Assembly: GCF_014839805.1 (NCBI RefSeq)
Contig: NC_051119.1
Span: 10,409,245 to 10,473,244 of the forward strand
Direction: 5' to 3'
Source: Manduca sexta
Taxonomy: Eukaryota > Arthropoda > Insecta > Lepidoptera > Sphingidae
Length of the DNA stretch: 64,000 bases
This document shows positions 43,560 to 54,425 of this stretch, piece after piece (within the stretch, counting starts at the first letter, position 1; each line of letters opens with the position of its first letter). The notes beneath the pieces were generated by a model. The model was not told the origin of the DNA, did not search any database, and was given only the letters and a program-made list of their open reading frames with translations. A program made the translations under genes and the position numbers.

Positions 43560-43772
43560 ACCCCCTACTTGCCAGCCCGAGCTGGTTACTTCGGTTTGTA
43601 CCTTGTTTTCATTATAAATTTTATCCCTAATTTAAAATGTCCATACCATAGTTGTATAAGTCATTTTAATAGTTGTTTAGAAATAATTATAATTATTCTT
43701 ATGCTTTGTTTTGACATATCATAAGTACAAATTTGTTCGCCTACGTGATAAATAAAGTTTTTTTTTTTTTTT
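43560..43772 (+). mobile_element. LINE 3' UTR-like fragment with T-run
   Basis: ttgccagcccgagctggtta is shared with 47214-47223 (tgccagcccgagc). It ends gtgataaataaag(T)14, a plausible 3' terminus. Clade unknown. Confidence 0.4.
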
Positions 43773-43849
43773 ATTTAATCCCTTCGTATATCCAGTATAA
43801 ATTTTGACTGCCTAGTAATAATTAACATAACTTTTTGATAATCTATTTG

Positions 43850-43893
43850 AACGCCACTCCACTTACTATCAGATGCATTAGAAACTGCCGTAC
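43850..43893 (+). mobile_element. SINE-E 3' end fragment
   Basis: tgaacgccactccacttact then atcagatgcattag matches the SINE-E end. Confidence 0.45.
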
Positions 43894-44917
43894 CGGCTTT
43901 AGAAATACCCTATAGAGGTAGTTTTTATGCCTGTCTAGAAGGTATTTCGATATCGTTATTGAACAGCTTGATTACACGCTTTCAAACTGAAGGTTGAAGG
44001 CTGAAGCAAGGTTAGACTGAAATATTAGCCTAACGAACATGAAACTGAAGTTGTATATGCCTGAAATTCGAACGAAAGTTTTGAATAAATAAATTATTTT
44101 TACTAAATATTTTGAGGTAACCATGGTCTATCTATGCGAGAATTTCATCCCAATCTGTTCTACGGTTAATTTATAGTTAGGTAACAAATATTCAAACATA
44201 TTCACAAACATTAACAGTTACAATAAAATAGGAGAATGAAATTTGGTATCTAATTCATCCTATTCTATTAAATTCCAGTCAGTTTCTTTATGAGCTATAA
44301 TGAAATTAACCTTTAAAGTAAAAGCCATAAGAGTTACCACCAAAGCCATAATTATGACAAAAGTAATTGTTTTACTATCAGAAGCCTTAGTATTTAGAAT
44401 CAATAAGTTGATTTTTAAAAAATGGGACATCTATAACATAACTAAAGCAATGAGTTGAAAATAAAACGAAAAAATAATTCATTAGCTTCATGTGAATGTT
44501 AATGTGAAACGCAGACTTCGAACTTAAACATCTATTCATTTGTAAAAAAAAAATGTTCTGCGTATTGCGAAAAATTAAATAGAAGAAACATAATTCCTTG
44601 AAAAGCCATTTGGATATTTAAAAAGAATATAGTCTAGTACGATTAGTTACAAAGCAATAGTATTAAAGTTTGGTTCCATATATTACGATTTTTAAGAACT
44701 ACTATCTAATTGAAGTACAGGTTAACGAAAAATAAGTTATTAATTTCATACATCTAAAAAATCGGAAGGTATCGCAATAAGAGAATATGGCAAAGTATTT
44801 TTTATATGGTTACAGCAAAGAGACTACTGAACCTGGAACAGCACTGGAAAGTGCAGTGGTATATAGTTAGAGTATGCAATGACAAGAGATAAAAATTCCT
44901 AGCCAGTAACTGGCCCA
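43894..44917. other. Unassigned AT-rich stretch
   Basis: 44110-44215 (gagaatttcatcccaatctg, ttctacggttaat) is a trace of the Helitron-like 'aatttcat..ccgttc' block. Otherwise nothing recognised. Confidence 0.3.
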
Positions 44918-45012
44918 AGTGGCGATAACCAAGTTGAGAGTGGAGCAACTGCCGAAACAAATGTCCGCAGATTCAATCCAAAGACACACTGACTTTTGGC
45001 TAAAGGTTGAAG
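44918..45012 (+). mobile_element. Degenerate SINE-D head
   Basis: gtggcgataaccaagttgag, actgccgaaacaaatgtccg, cagattcaatccaaag, then (ATG)n. Head and B box only. Confidence 0.5.
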
Positions 45013-45199
45013 GATGATCATGATGATGATGCAACCAGTTTGAAGAGCGGGCCAAATAAGGACTTCATTTGATATCCAACTACCGTCGTACTTAACAAAT
45101 CATTGACGCGAATTTTAAAACAAAAATGTTCTTTAAACAGCCTAAGCTGTTAGTCCGTATTTAATATTGTTTTTATTTAATTATTTATGAGTTTGTTTT

Positions 45200-45361
45200 T
45201 TTTCATTTAAACACATGGTCATGGGAGGGACCCCTTGTGACCATGAAGGCTGCAAACTCTTCGAAACGTCGGGAGAAAAGTGAAATATTAAAACCGCGAT
45301 AAAATCCGTAAAATAGTTTAATTTAAATGTCTAACATTCGCGTAAACGTTAGAAATCATTA
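45200..45361 (+). mobile_element. PLE-P with fold-back start
   Basis: catggtcatgggagggaccc faces cttgtgaccatgaaggctgc as an imperfect fold-back. Then actcttcgaaacgtcgggag, accgcgataaaatccg, tctaacattcgcgtaaac. The GAAACGTC box is intact. Confidence 0.75.
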
Positions 45362-45580
45362 CGAGTTTTTTTCGTCGGTAAAAGTTACATAATCAAGTTA
45401 CATACTGATATTTCTAGATAAGTTTAGTTATGTACGTGTTGATATCTCGCGTCTCTGGCATAATGATAAGCTATATGTAATTAATTACAGTACTTTAAAG
45501 TAAGACGTAATGATAAGCCAGAAGTAATTAAAGTAAGAAATTTTATGTATAAAATTTATAAAAGAAGATATAATGCTATG

Positions 45581-45686
45581 GCGATAACCTCGTTCCCAAA
45601 CACATCACGGGACGGGATATTCACAGCGTAGTATGTGCGATATTGCGCCTCTGCCTACCCCTTCGGGGATAAAAGGCATGGTTGAG
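45581..45686 (+). mobile_element. 5'-truncated SINE-A with TSD
   Basis: TATAATGCTATG at 45569-45580 and 45687-45698. Only the 3' 106 bp of SINE-A (gcgataacctcg..aaacacatcacgggacgg..ccccttcggggataaaagg) is present, so reverse transcription ended early. Confidence 0.8.
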
Positions 45687-45698
45687 TATAATGCTATG

Positions 45699-46873
45699 CG
45701 TTATTTAATACGAATTCCAGTCACTTTTAAATCCATTACATTCATTATTTAAAAGAATCCGCTTGTATTTAAAATCGTTAATTGAATCAGTTTAAATCAC
45801 GATGAGTAATATTTTAATATGATATAAAATTAAGACATTTTCACACATTCCGTACACTTAAAGTTTTAACAAAAACAATTTTTGTTTGGGCCTTAAAAAC
45901 GCCTAAAGCCAAAGCCCCTAAAAACTGTGTTTAAAAATAATAAAAAGTTTATTTTAAAATGAAATTTATTGTAGTTTGGAGCAGCAAAAAAATATTATGT
46001 AAGTTTGAAACTCAAAATAACTGTAATATTATCTTATAATTTTAAATTTTAATTATACCTATTGTTAAATATAAGAAATTACTTTTATATTTTCCCTAAA
46101 CAAATCCTTTAAATCGTCAAAGGTGCGCTGTCGCACTCAAAAAGAATTTATAATTGTTTCGTAAATAAATTACAAAACCCCAAAAACTCAAACAAATTTA
46201 AACGTACCTCCGAATATTATCACCTTTACACTAAAGTCACTAAAGTCCACATAAAATCATAACCACCAAACACAATGTTAAATCACATCACTTCAAAACA
46301 TCGTTAGTACCATATTCACTCGTTTGACGGACACGTCCGCGAAGCAAGGCGCACGAAAACGCACTGGGGTCTTCGTGGTACAACGTGCGAGGGAGACGGC
46401 GCGAGGGGTTGAAATCTATATGGAGCTTATAACTGCCCACGAAAACTCTACGGAAATCTTAGGCCATTCAGTTTGGACATCAATAGCCACTGAGCCTGTA
46501 AAAATTTCACCCATACACCCTTATGACTTTCGACTTATGAAATTTTCTTACGCGTACTTATATTTATACGTGGCCGAGTTTTCACACTCATAAACTTTTG
46601 AATGCGTGCGGAAAATCTTTTTGAAAAGGCATGACTGCTGAGAATTAAAATGTTAAGCGAATTTCATGTTTTACGGTCAGTTTTTAGTTTATTTTAAAGC
46701 ATTCTCGGTAGTTAGTTTTCTCTTAGACTCAATTACTATTATAAGTATAGTGTTACTATATTATTATAAGCTTTGTGAGTGTTAGTTATTTTTGCCTGTA
46801 AGCAAAATGTTAACTTATTTATACTTGTACCAAGCATGTATGTATACCTATATATTATACACGGTATTTATTA
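45699..46873. other. Unassigned; GC-rich island at 46320-46470
   Basis: Mostly AT-rich. 46320-46470 is CpG-rich (acacgtccgcgaagcaaggc, gagggagacggcgcgagggg). An 89-codon frame there begins at TTG, not ATG. It could be a promoter or an old TE; no family recognised. Confidence 0.35.
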
Positions 46874-47010
46874 GACTGTCTCGTTGACGTAGCTGTGTTG
46901 CGTGCGTGATACGACACCGCTCCGAGGTTTCGGGTTCGAAGCTCGGGTCGGGCAAGGTGATATTAGGTTTTTGTATCCAGTATCCGCCAGAACTCTGGAA
47001 TTGTGGTCGG
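46874..47010 (+). mobile_element. SINE-A 5' half
   Basis: gactgtctcgttgacgtagc, gtttcgggttcgaagctcgg, gtcgggcaaggtgatattag. It breaks off after the first third of the body. Confidence 0.75.
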
Positions 47011-47194
47011 CGTAGTCGGTAATTGGTAATTCAATTCAAGATTTATTGGACAATTGATGACAAAAAAAGCCTGGTATTACTTTCTGCCTTCCTTCTTCGG
47101 CTAGTCATTGCTTAGCTAGCTAGTGAAAGGCTGGTAAATTGACTAGGTTAGGGCTTTTATCTTTTATTTTTATTAAGATTATATACATCTTTTT

Positions 47195-47300
47195 ATTTCT
47201 TCTTTCCTGCCAGCCCGAGCGTCTTTGTTTACTTTTTAGACTTTAATTTATTTTATGTCCAATATAAATTGTCTTTAGTTTATATAAGCGACTTTATCTA
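47195..47300 (+). mobile_element. LINE 3' UTR-like fragment
   Basis: cctgccagcccgagcgtctt, tttaatttattttatgtcca, ataaattgtctttagtttat parallels 43570-43640. Confidence 0.35.
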
Positions 47301-47317
47301 AGTAATAATATTGTATA

Positions 47318-47462
47318 TTGTAAAATTATAAAGTGTAGATAGATATTATAACTTTGACTTTTTGGACGATCAACCCCCGTGACTAAGAAGGCTGTAAAGT
47401 CTTCGAAACGTTGTGAGAAAATTAAAATTTAAAGAACCGTGAAAAATACTTTTAATTTCCAT
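47318..47462 (+). mobile_element. PLE-P
   Basis: gtgtagatagatattataac, ttggacgatcaacccccgtg, actaagaaggctgtaaagtc, ttcgaaacgttgtgagaaaa, gaaccgtgaaaaatac. Confidence 0.75.
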
Positions 47463-47509
47463 CATCTTATTAATACGTCTTAGGGTGACGTGGGCAGTAG
47501 AGTACTACG

Positions 47510-47622
47510 CAGTATTTAACAGTTCAATCTTCTATATGGTGTTACTACTGTATATGGGCCATCGTATCGCTTACCATTAGACGAGCAGCATTTATCTCGT
47601 CATTAAACTGCAATAGAAAAAA
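47510..47622 (+). mobile_element. SINE-C 3' part
   Basis: tactgtatatgggccatcgt, atcgcttaccattagacgag, atctcgtcattaaactgcaa, then (A)n. Confidence 0.7.
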
Positions 47623-47654
47623 AAGTACAGTTTAGACACCTATTAAAATCTTAT

Positions 47655-47977
47655 TACATAAAGAATAGTGGCAATAGCCTACTTGGGTGTGGAACAGACT
47701 GCCGAGACGAATATCTGCAGGTTCAAAACCAAAGGGCACACATCTGACTTTTCTAAAAATAATGTATTCTTTGTGAATTAGTACTTGCTTTAACTGTGAA
47801 AGAAAACATAGTGAGAAAACCTGCATATCTGAGAAGTTCTTTATAGGAATTTTGTGGGTGTGTGAAGTCTACTAATCCGCACTAGATCAACGTGGTGCTA
47901 AGGCCTAATCCCTCTCAATAGTAGAAGAGCCCCATGCCCAGCTGTGGGACAGTATGTAATACAGGGCTGATATTAAG
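47655..47977 (+). mobile_element. SINE-D, full length
   Basis: gtggcaatagcctacttggg (A box), gcaggttcaaaaccaaaggg (B box), actgtgaaagaaaacatagt, ctcaatagtagaagagcccc, gtaatacagggctgatatta. Confidence 0.85.
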
Positions 47978-48220
47978 ACATTATTAAGGTCATATAATAT
48001 AAGAAGATACTCCTCATTTCAATAACTACGTTAATGATGAAACACAAAGAAATGTTCCGTAATCTAATCAAGTCGAAAATCTTTGTTAACGGATCCTTGG
48101 GTTGGCTGCGTGCCTGATTCTTTGTTAGAATTGACTTGTCCCTGTTTTAGTAGGCTTTTCTCGCGAATGTGCGTGTTTGAAATCTACAGAATAAAAGTTT
48201 GGTATTGTATTTTGATGAGA

Positions 48221-48543
48221 ACTTTTTTTTCATTGCTTTGAATGACGAGACGAGCTTACCGTTCACCTGATGGTAAGCGATACGACCGCCCATAAACAGT
48301 AGAAAAACTATCCAACACCTTGAATTACAAAGTATTGTTTGGTATTCCACTGCGCTCGCCATTCTGAGGCATGAGATGTTAAGTCTCATTATGTCCAGTA
48401 GTTACACTGGCTACAATGTCCTTCAAACCGGAATACAACAGTGACTACACATTGCGGCTTGTCAGCAGAAATAGTTATTGCCGTGGTACATACCCAGGCG
48501 GACTCTTACATATGAGAGACATACCACCAGTAGAACTTGTAGC
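48221..48543 (-). mobile_element. SINE-C, full length
   Basis: (T)n, cattgctttgaatgacgaga, cctgatggtaagcgatacga, tgcgctcgccattctgaggc, ccagtagttacactggctac, ttacatatgagagacatacc. Sense frame starts MASAVEYQTILCNSRCW. Confidence 0.88.
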
Positions 48544-49337
48544 CAAAACTCTACTTTCATACTTTAAACGATTTTCAGGGAAAATAGACTATAATATTTT
48601 AATGCAAGGCTTAATATCCATGCGTCATAATGGGCCTTAATATTTTAATTCAGGACATGTCCATGCGTCATATTATAATATTAACAAACTTTCATGTTTA
48701 TATTTATAAGAATATTATACTACAGAGCTATATATTATCCCGTAATATAAATGTCGACTTAATGTCGAAGGTAGGTACTTAAGTTATTAAAGGAAATAAT
48801 TCACGACGATTTTTTTTTTAAATATACCTTCGCTGTTCACGCACGATGGAATAAGTTTTTGAACTTGGTGCTATTGTAACTTGAGCTCTATTAATAAAGC
48901 GATTTGTTTATATCGGTTTATATCGACCTGTAATATATCATGAAAAAATGCTGTTAAATTCAAATACCAACAAATCCACATCCATTTATAAGTAAATTAC
49001 TTCACGCGAGTACACTTCGCAACTAATGACCCATCCGTGACTAATTACTACGAAAGATATCAAGAAAGTGCAACATTTCTTTAGAACGAATTAGCATAAG
49101 TGGCGGAATCTTGAACTGGTAAACCAAGCCCCACTTCCTTTGTTCCTTCGCACACGCCTTTCAATTAAGCGCCGACATAAATTATCTTTTTTCTTTTGTT
49201 TTTCGCGATGTAACTTCTTGGATCGAAATTGGAATCAATTTTAATTTCAAATTTCGAACTCTAGTTGTGAACTTAGTTTTTTATGGGTTTTTAGTTCTTG
49301 TTTAAATCGTTCGTTGAATTTCGTATTTATGTAATTA
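48544..49337. other. Unassigned AT-rich stretch
   Basis: Near-duplicate phrases atgcaaggcttaatatccat.. and aggacatgtccatgcgtcat (48601-48670) are a small local repeat. The rest is unremarkable. Confidence 0.3.
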
Positions 49338-50353
49338 CTAGCTTTTGCCCGCGGCTCCGCCCGCGTTATAAAGTTTTTCGGGCTGAAGTTTTCCGTTATA
49401 AAAGTCACGCTATATATTTTCCCGGGAGCCTATGTTCTTCCCAGGGTCTCAAACTGTCTCCATATCAAATTTTATCCTAATACGTTGGGTAGTTTTTAAG
49501 TTTAACACGTTCGGGCAGACCGATGCAGCGGGGGACTTTGTCTTATGATATTTTTGTAGAACTTTTTAAGAGGAACAATCTCGTCATACATTATTGTTGC
49601 ATAACTTTAACCGTTTACGCAGCGCACGCAACAGAAGCTCTCAAAACTAATAAATTGTCCCCGTTTTTGATGATGATGATGTTTCATTACTGCTCCGCTC
49701 CTATTGGTCATAGCGTGACGATATATAACCTATAGCACTTCAGGAACAAAGGGCTATCCAACACAAAAATATTTTTTCAGTTCGAACCGGTAGTTCCTGA
49801 GATTAGCGATTACTGCTCCGCTCCTATTGGGCATAGCGTGATGATATATATAGCCTAAAGCATTCCAGGAACAAAGAGCTATCCAACACAAAAAGTATTA
49901 TTCAGTTCAAACTCCTAGTTTCTGAGATTAGCCGTTACTGCTCTGCTCCTATTGGTCATAGCGTGATGATATATAGCCTATAGCACTTCACGAACAAAGG
50001 GCTATCCAATATAAAATGATTTTTTTAGTTCGAACCGGTAGTTCCTGAGATTAGCCATTACTGCTCCGCTCCTATTGGGTATAGCGTGATGATATATAGC
50101 CTATAGCACTCCACGAACAAAAGGCTATCCAACGCAAAAAGAATTTTTCAGTTTGGACCGGTAGTTCCTGAGATTAGCCATTACTGCTCCGCTCCTATCG
50201 GGTATAGCGTGATGATATATAGCCTATAGCACTCCACAAACATAGGACTATCCAACGCAAAAAGAATTTTTCAGTTTGGACCAGTAGTTCCTGAGATTAG
50301 CGCGTTCAAACAAACAAACAAACAAACTCTTCAGCTTTATATAATAGTATAGA
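49338..50353 (-). mobile_element. Helitron with five 123-bp internal repeats
   Basis: Minus-strand 5' TCTATACTATTATATAAAG (50353) and 3' gcggagccgcgggcaaaagCTAG (49338), between A and T. Units at 49685, 49808, 49933, 50056 and 50179, each starting attactgctccgctcct and ending cctgagattagc, then (CAAA)n. Same family as 12021-13465. Confidence 0.9.
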
Positions 50354-50393
50354 TTATAGTTCTTTCTTAGTTTAAAAAATTAAATAATAACGT

Positions 50394-50586
50394 AATAATT
50401 TCTTATGTTTATGCGAATGTTAGATATTGTATAATATAAAATTTGTATTTCTAAAAAATGTAGATAGGTATTGTAACTTTGACTTTTCGGACTACCAACA
50501 CCTAAGTCTGTCCCGAGATCATGAAGGCTGCAGTCTTCGAATCTGGAGAAAATTATAATATAAAAAACTACGATAAAATACTAAAA
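50394..50586 (+). mobile_element. PLE-P with inverted 5' tail piece
   Basis: 50394-50430 is inverted (atttcttatgtttatgcgaa, tgttagatattg). 50447-50586 is sense (tgtagataggtattgtaact, atgaaggctgcagtcttcga, atctggagaaaattataat). GAAAC is lost. Confidence 0.7.
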
Positions 50587-50787
50587 TAATATAACATAAA
50601 TATGAAAGTATAACTACCCAAATAAACTAAAAATACATAATAAACAAATACGATATAAATATATAAACACAAATATCAATATAAAAAAGATGTATCTAAA
50701 ACAACAGAAGACGACAGAGATGATTCCGTCAGTTTAGTAAGCACCAGCAAATTAAAACTGTATGTTAATATATCCTTAGATTTGAAA

Positions 50788-50964
50788 TTAGAATTTAGCA
50801 ATACCCAAACGTGCATCTGAGTTTCTACTGTAGAGAACTGACCCATTCAATTTAGTCACTATCTGTGTCAACTCTGTGTCCATCGATAGTTCGAGGGCTT
50901 TGTAGAGGACAACACCATTTGCAGAATTAGATACGGGATTGCAGGCGAATTTATTTAGAGACTT
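50788..50964 (-). pseudogene. Coding-like frame, possible terminal exon
   Basis: Minus strand: 58 codons from after a TAA to a TAA, ending ARLGIAKF-stop. Pieces read NSANGVVLYKALELSMDTEL and TQIVTKLNGSVLYSRNSD. Composition looks protein-like and GC is above the flanks. It has an internal Met but no start at the open end; a splice acceptor would have to lie near 50962. No family recognised. Frames of this length occur by chance here. Confidence 0.3.
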
Positions 50965-51114
50965 TTATGAACACGCTTTGGGTTGTGACTTGATTGTTTA
51001 AATGTCGCTAAATCTTACATTGGAAGTAATTATGTGAAATGATGAAAAATGGTAATATGTATTTTTATTACATAATATAAGTTTAAGTTTATTATGTTCC
51101 TAAATAATATATAA

Positions 51115-51373
51115 CTAGCTTTTGCTCGCGGCTTCGCCCGCGTGAAGGAGTTTTACGGGATAATTTTTGTTTCTGACTTACTTAATTTGTATCGTTATAT
51201 TATGACTAAATTACATAAAATCCTTATAAATTGTGGCCTATGTGTTATTCTGATGTATAACCAATATTACTGTAAAGTTTCATCCAAATCCGTTCAGTAG
51301 TTTTTTCGTGGAAGAGAAACAAACATACATACATCCAAACTCACAAACTGTCGCATTTATAATATTAGTATTA
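51115..51373 (-). mobile_element. Helitron-like element
   Basis: CTAG at 51115-51118 with gctcgcggcttcgcccgcg, body gtttcatccaaatccgttca, then catacatacatccaaactc and tttataatattagtatt. 3' end clear; 5' end approximate. Confidence 0.7.
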
Positions 51374-52177
51374 TTCAATATTACTTTTCATTTAATGTTA
51401 ATATAACACTAGAGTATATCATTCCTAGGCTACATTCGCGCAGAATTAAAAAATAATATGTTTGAAAAATGTCATCGGGTTCCAATCCTGAAATACCTAG
51501 AAAATTCGTTGAGTATTTTATTTTTGTAAATAGAATAAATCACATCAAATTCTCGTTCTTTAATTTATAAAATATCACACATATATTCCACCTGGGAATC
51601 GTACCTGAAACCTCACAGTTCGCATATACACTACAATTAAACCGGTGAAGCGATAATCCCGTAGTAATAATTTATTATGGATATCAAAATGGCGGTCGAT
51701 TGTGTCCTATGTGTTCGAATTAATTCCCCTGCGGTACTCCAAAGCGTGTTCTATTTACATTTCGTTTTAAAAAATCAATACCTTTGTTTCATTGTTCACA
51801 AACATTTTTTATTTCACGGATCACGTGACAGTCCGCCACCAAAGTCGCTGAACAAATCCAAAACATTAAAACCTCTTTACATGTTTTTATTTATTTAAAA
51901 TAAACTATCTGAGGTTTATTCTAGTAAATAAAAACAACTGAAGGATGCAAAAGTTAAAAGATTTAATTTCATCAATTTTTTGTGTCTGACTGTACTTCTT
52001 CCATACCATTATTACAAACAATTACAATATGCATTTCACAACATAAGTAATTACTCCATTGTGGTTCCAATACTCGACATATTATTTTACGAAGGTAATA
52101 TTCAAATTGCTATTAAAAGCAAACCCCACAATGTACAAAGGTTGAAACTCAGTACATGAATACTCACACATCGTATT
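51374..52177. other. Unassigned; tRNA-like remnant at 51585
   Basis: 51585-51660 (ggaatcgtacctgaaacctc, cactacaattaaaccggtga) is a reversed, degraded SINE head. The rest is AT-rich; a 73-residue frame at 51677 has no domain. Confidence 0.3.
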
Positions 52178-52286
52178 TTGCCGATGGTTGGATGTATTTT
52201 ATATTCACCCGGATAGTTACCACCGAACACAAGGTGTTAAAACCCGCCATAGTGGTCCACGTGTGTTGCACTCCGGAATAATATAA
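52178..52286 (+). mobile_element. SINE-E 5' half
   Basis: gatgtattttatattcaccc, ggatagttaccaccgaacac, ggtgttaaaacccgccatag, gtccacgtgtgttgcactcc. It stops at the edge of duplicate arm 2. Confidence 0.65.
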
Positions 52287-52414
52287 TACATAATTTCAGA
52301 CGTGAACATATTGCCTCTGGCTATTATGGTCTAGTACTAGTTAGGTAAAATTCACTCCTATATTTTGCTATAGTACTTAAAACGTTCAATGAACTTACTC
52401 ACCTTATTGTAATC

Positions 52415-52600
52415 GCCCAGATAGCGACCACTATACACAAGGTATAAAACTCGCAATAGTAGTCCACGTAAGTGTATCGCGTTCCGGGATCAGACTGAGT
52501 ACATCCGGTTCCAATAGGCCGACAGTGCCGACTGTCGAGTACATGGATCCCACTCCATTTATCATCAGGTCCGGAGTCACGTTGCTGTGCCAGTATTAAA
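52415..52600 (+). mobile_element. SINE-E (inside duplicate arm 2)
   Basis: gcccagatagcgaccactat, gtgtatcgcgttccgggatc, gaccgactgtcgagtacatg-like text (cgacagtgccgactgtcga), cactccatttatcatcaggt. Counterpart of 36533-36722. Confidence 0.75.
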
Positions 52601-52621
52601 ATAGTAATATATTTTTTTTTG

Positions 52622-52924
52622 TGAGCGGCAATTTTTTCGATGTGGAATGGACTGCGAGACGAATGTCCGCAGCTTCAAATATCAAGGGGTGACACCTCTG
52701 ACTTTTCTAAATATACGTGTGTATTCTTTGTGAATTATCGCTTGCTTTAACTATGAAGGAAAACACCTTGAGGAAACCTGCTTACCTGAGAAGTTCTTTG
52801 TAGGAATTTTGAGGGTGTGGGAAGTCTACCAATCCACACTAGGCCAGCCAGGCCTAATCTATCTCAGTAGTAGAGGAGGCCCGTGCCTAGCAGTGGCACA
52901 GTATAATACAGGGCTGATATTATA
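52622..52924 (+). mobile_element. SINE-D inserted in arm 2
   Basis: Decayed head (gcggcaattttttcgatgtg), cgcagcttcaaatatcaag, gctttaactatgaaggaaaa, ctcagtagtagaggaggccc, gtataatacagggctgatat. Arm 1 has no SINE here. Confidence 0.8.
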
Positions 52925-53163
52925 TATATTTATTTTGTAATATTTGTTTTCTAATCCAATTTATTATTTCTTTACGTATACCTCGTTGTTAAATTAACTA
53001 ACATAATTACACAATACAATAACACAAATCAATCTGCATTACATAAAAGACAACTTGTTACCGCTTGATTGAAAATGTATTTGTCACAATGAAACTTATT
53101 AAATTTCATGTCAGTTTGATTATTATTAAATTCCCCATGTCACAGCACAAACTATGATTATAA

Positions 53164-53872
53164 TTAGTCTCGTACGGATAGCTATTGGCACAAATTTAGT
53201 TATGGCCGATATCAAAAAAACGAATCCTGAAAATTACCTCAAAATCTATCCTAAACTTGAAGTAACTAAAATATTAAGTAAATAATATCTAATCGTTGCG
53301 ATTAAACAATATTCTAATCTCTTTAATTTTGCAAACATTCCGAAGATCTTTAAAAATTGTAACAGGCAAATGTCTGTACAATACAAAAATATCTGTCTAT
53401 AATAACTGTCCAACTAGTTTCAACCTACCACCACCAACCACCACCACCTAACATTCAATAATAGGTTTTCTTCAGAAAAAAACACAGCTTCAGTATTCAT
53501 AATACGGTTTCCATCCTATTACATTCAGAACGTCACCGCTTTTGCAACCAATCAGCGAGATCTGGGTGTTCCATTTTTAAAATTCAAACTCGCGTTGCGT
53601 ATTCTAGTTGTGTCGGCAAATCAATGTCACAAATTTGAAAATACTGCAACCGACGTGCAAAATGTAAAGTGCATAACGGTTTAGCTACCAGTTTCTGAAC
53701 TGTAATAATAACAACTAAAATAAAATCATGAGTTGTCTCACAATTAACGTCGTTAAAGCAAAAGCCATAAGGGTTGTCAAAACACACACATTATTTAGAC
53801 AAACGACTGTTACTGTCAATGAAAAAACTGCTGTTGCAAAATTGAGCTTAAACTGCTGTGAAAGTTTGAAAG
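53164..53872. other. Unassigned
   Basis: A short ACC-rich run (53428-53450). 53520-53600 (cttttgcaaccaatcagcga) includes a CCAAT-like motif but no clear promoter. The 67-residue minus frame 53584-53787 has no domain. Confidence 0.3.
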
Positions 53873-53917
53873 ATATAGCCAGTATAAATACTGGGTATAA
53901 GACCTAATATGTAATGT
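53873..53917 (+). mobile_element. SINE-C fragment
   Basis: agccagtataaatactgggt then ataagacctaatatgtaatg, a short decayed middle piece. Confidence 0.4.
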
Positions 53918-53918
53918 T

Positions 53919-54037
53919 ATGATTTCTTATGTTTACGCGAATGTTAGACATTGAAATAGAACTATTTTACGGATTCTATCGCGAAGATTTTACCATGAAG
54001 GTTGCAAAGCCTTCGTAACATCGGGAGAAAATTGATT
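53919..54037 (+). mobile_element. PLE-P with inverted 5' part
   Basis: 53925-53985 is inverted (gatttcttatgtttacgcga, atgttagacattgaaataga, cggattctatcgcg). Then sense ccatgaaggttgcaaagcct, tcgtaacatcgggagaaaat. Confidence 0.7.
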
Positions 54038-54199
54038 TAATCATTCAATTGCTCCTATCCCATTCTATTAAAGATATAATCTATTTATTAAATACAACTC
54101 CGGTGTACCAGTTACTATTTATTAGGAGCAAAGAGAACATGCGGCCGGGCCGCTCGCGTATTTATAGCTATCGAGAATGAATCTTAAACTACTCTCTAA

Positions 54200-54425
54200 T
54201 ATCTAACAGTATTATAAACATTGACTTATATTCTATAGACACGAACGTCTATATAAACTATTTGTTCAAAATCTGTACTATATCATGAGCATCACTCCGT
54301 ACACAACCACATGCTGTAAATATTGACTGACTAAAGTCAGTTTGAATGGATTGCAGTTCAATCCAGTTGAACAAAGTGAATGTACGGAACGTCAAATCTA
54401 GTACGTAGTACATATATATCGACGA
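54200..54425 (-). mobile_element. MITE-L, partner of 25530-25960
   Basis: acattgacttatattctata, gacacgaacgtctata, tactccgtacacaacc-like text (cactccgtacacaaccacat), tttgaatggattgcagttca, aacgtcaaatctagtacg. Reverse complement of 25535-25690 and of the 25921-25951 arm. Confidence 0.55.

Larger units (their letters stand above)
52288..53163. repeat. Inverted duplicate, arm 2
   Basis: Reverse complement of 35909-36842: aatacataatttcagacgtg, tgcctctggctattatggtc, tagtactagttaggtaaaat, then SINE-E, cgtatacctcgttg, acaacttgttaccgcttgat, cccatgtcacagcacaaact. It carries a SINE-D insertion (52622-52924) missing from arm 1. Confidence 0.8.

Noticed and set aside
46324..46593. 89-codon frame in the GC-rich island
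   Set aside because: Begins at TTG; the first ATG is 32 codons in; no domain or splice support.
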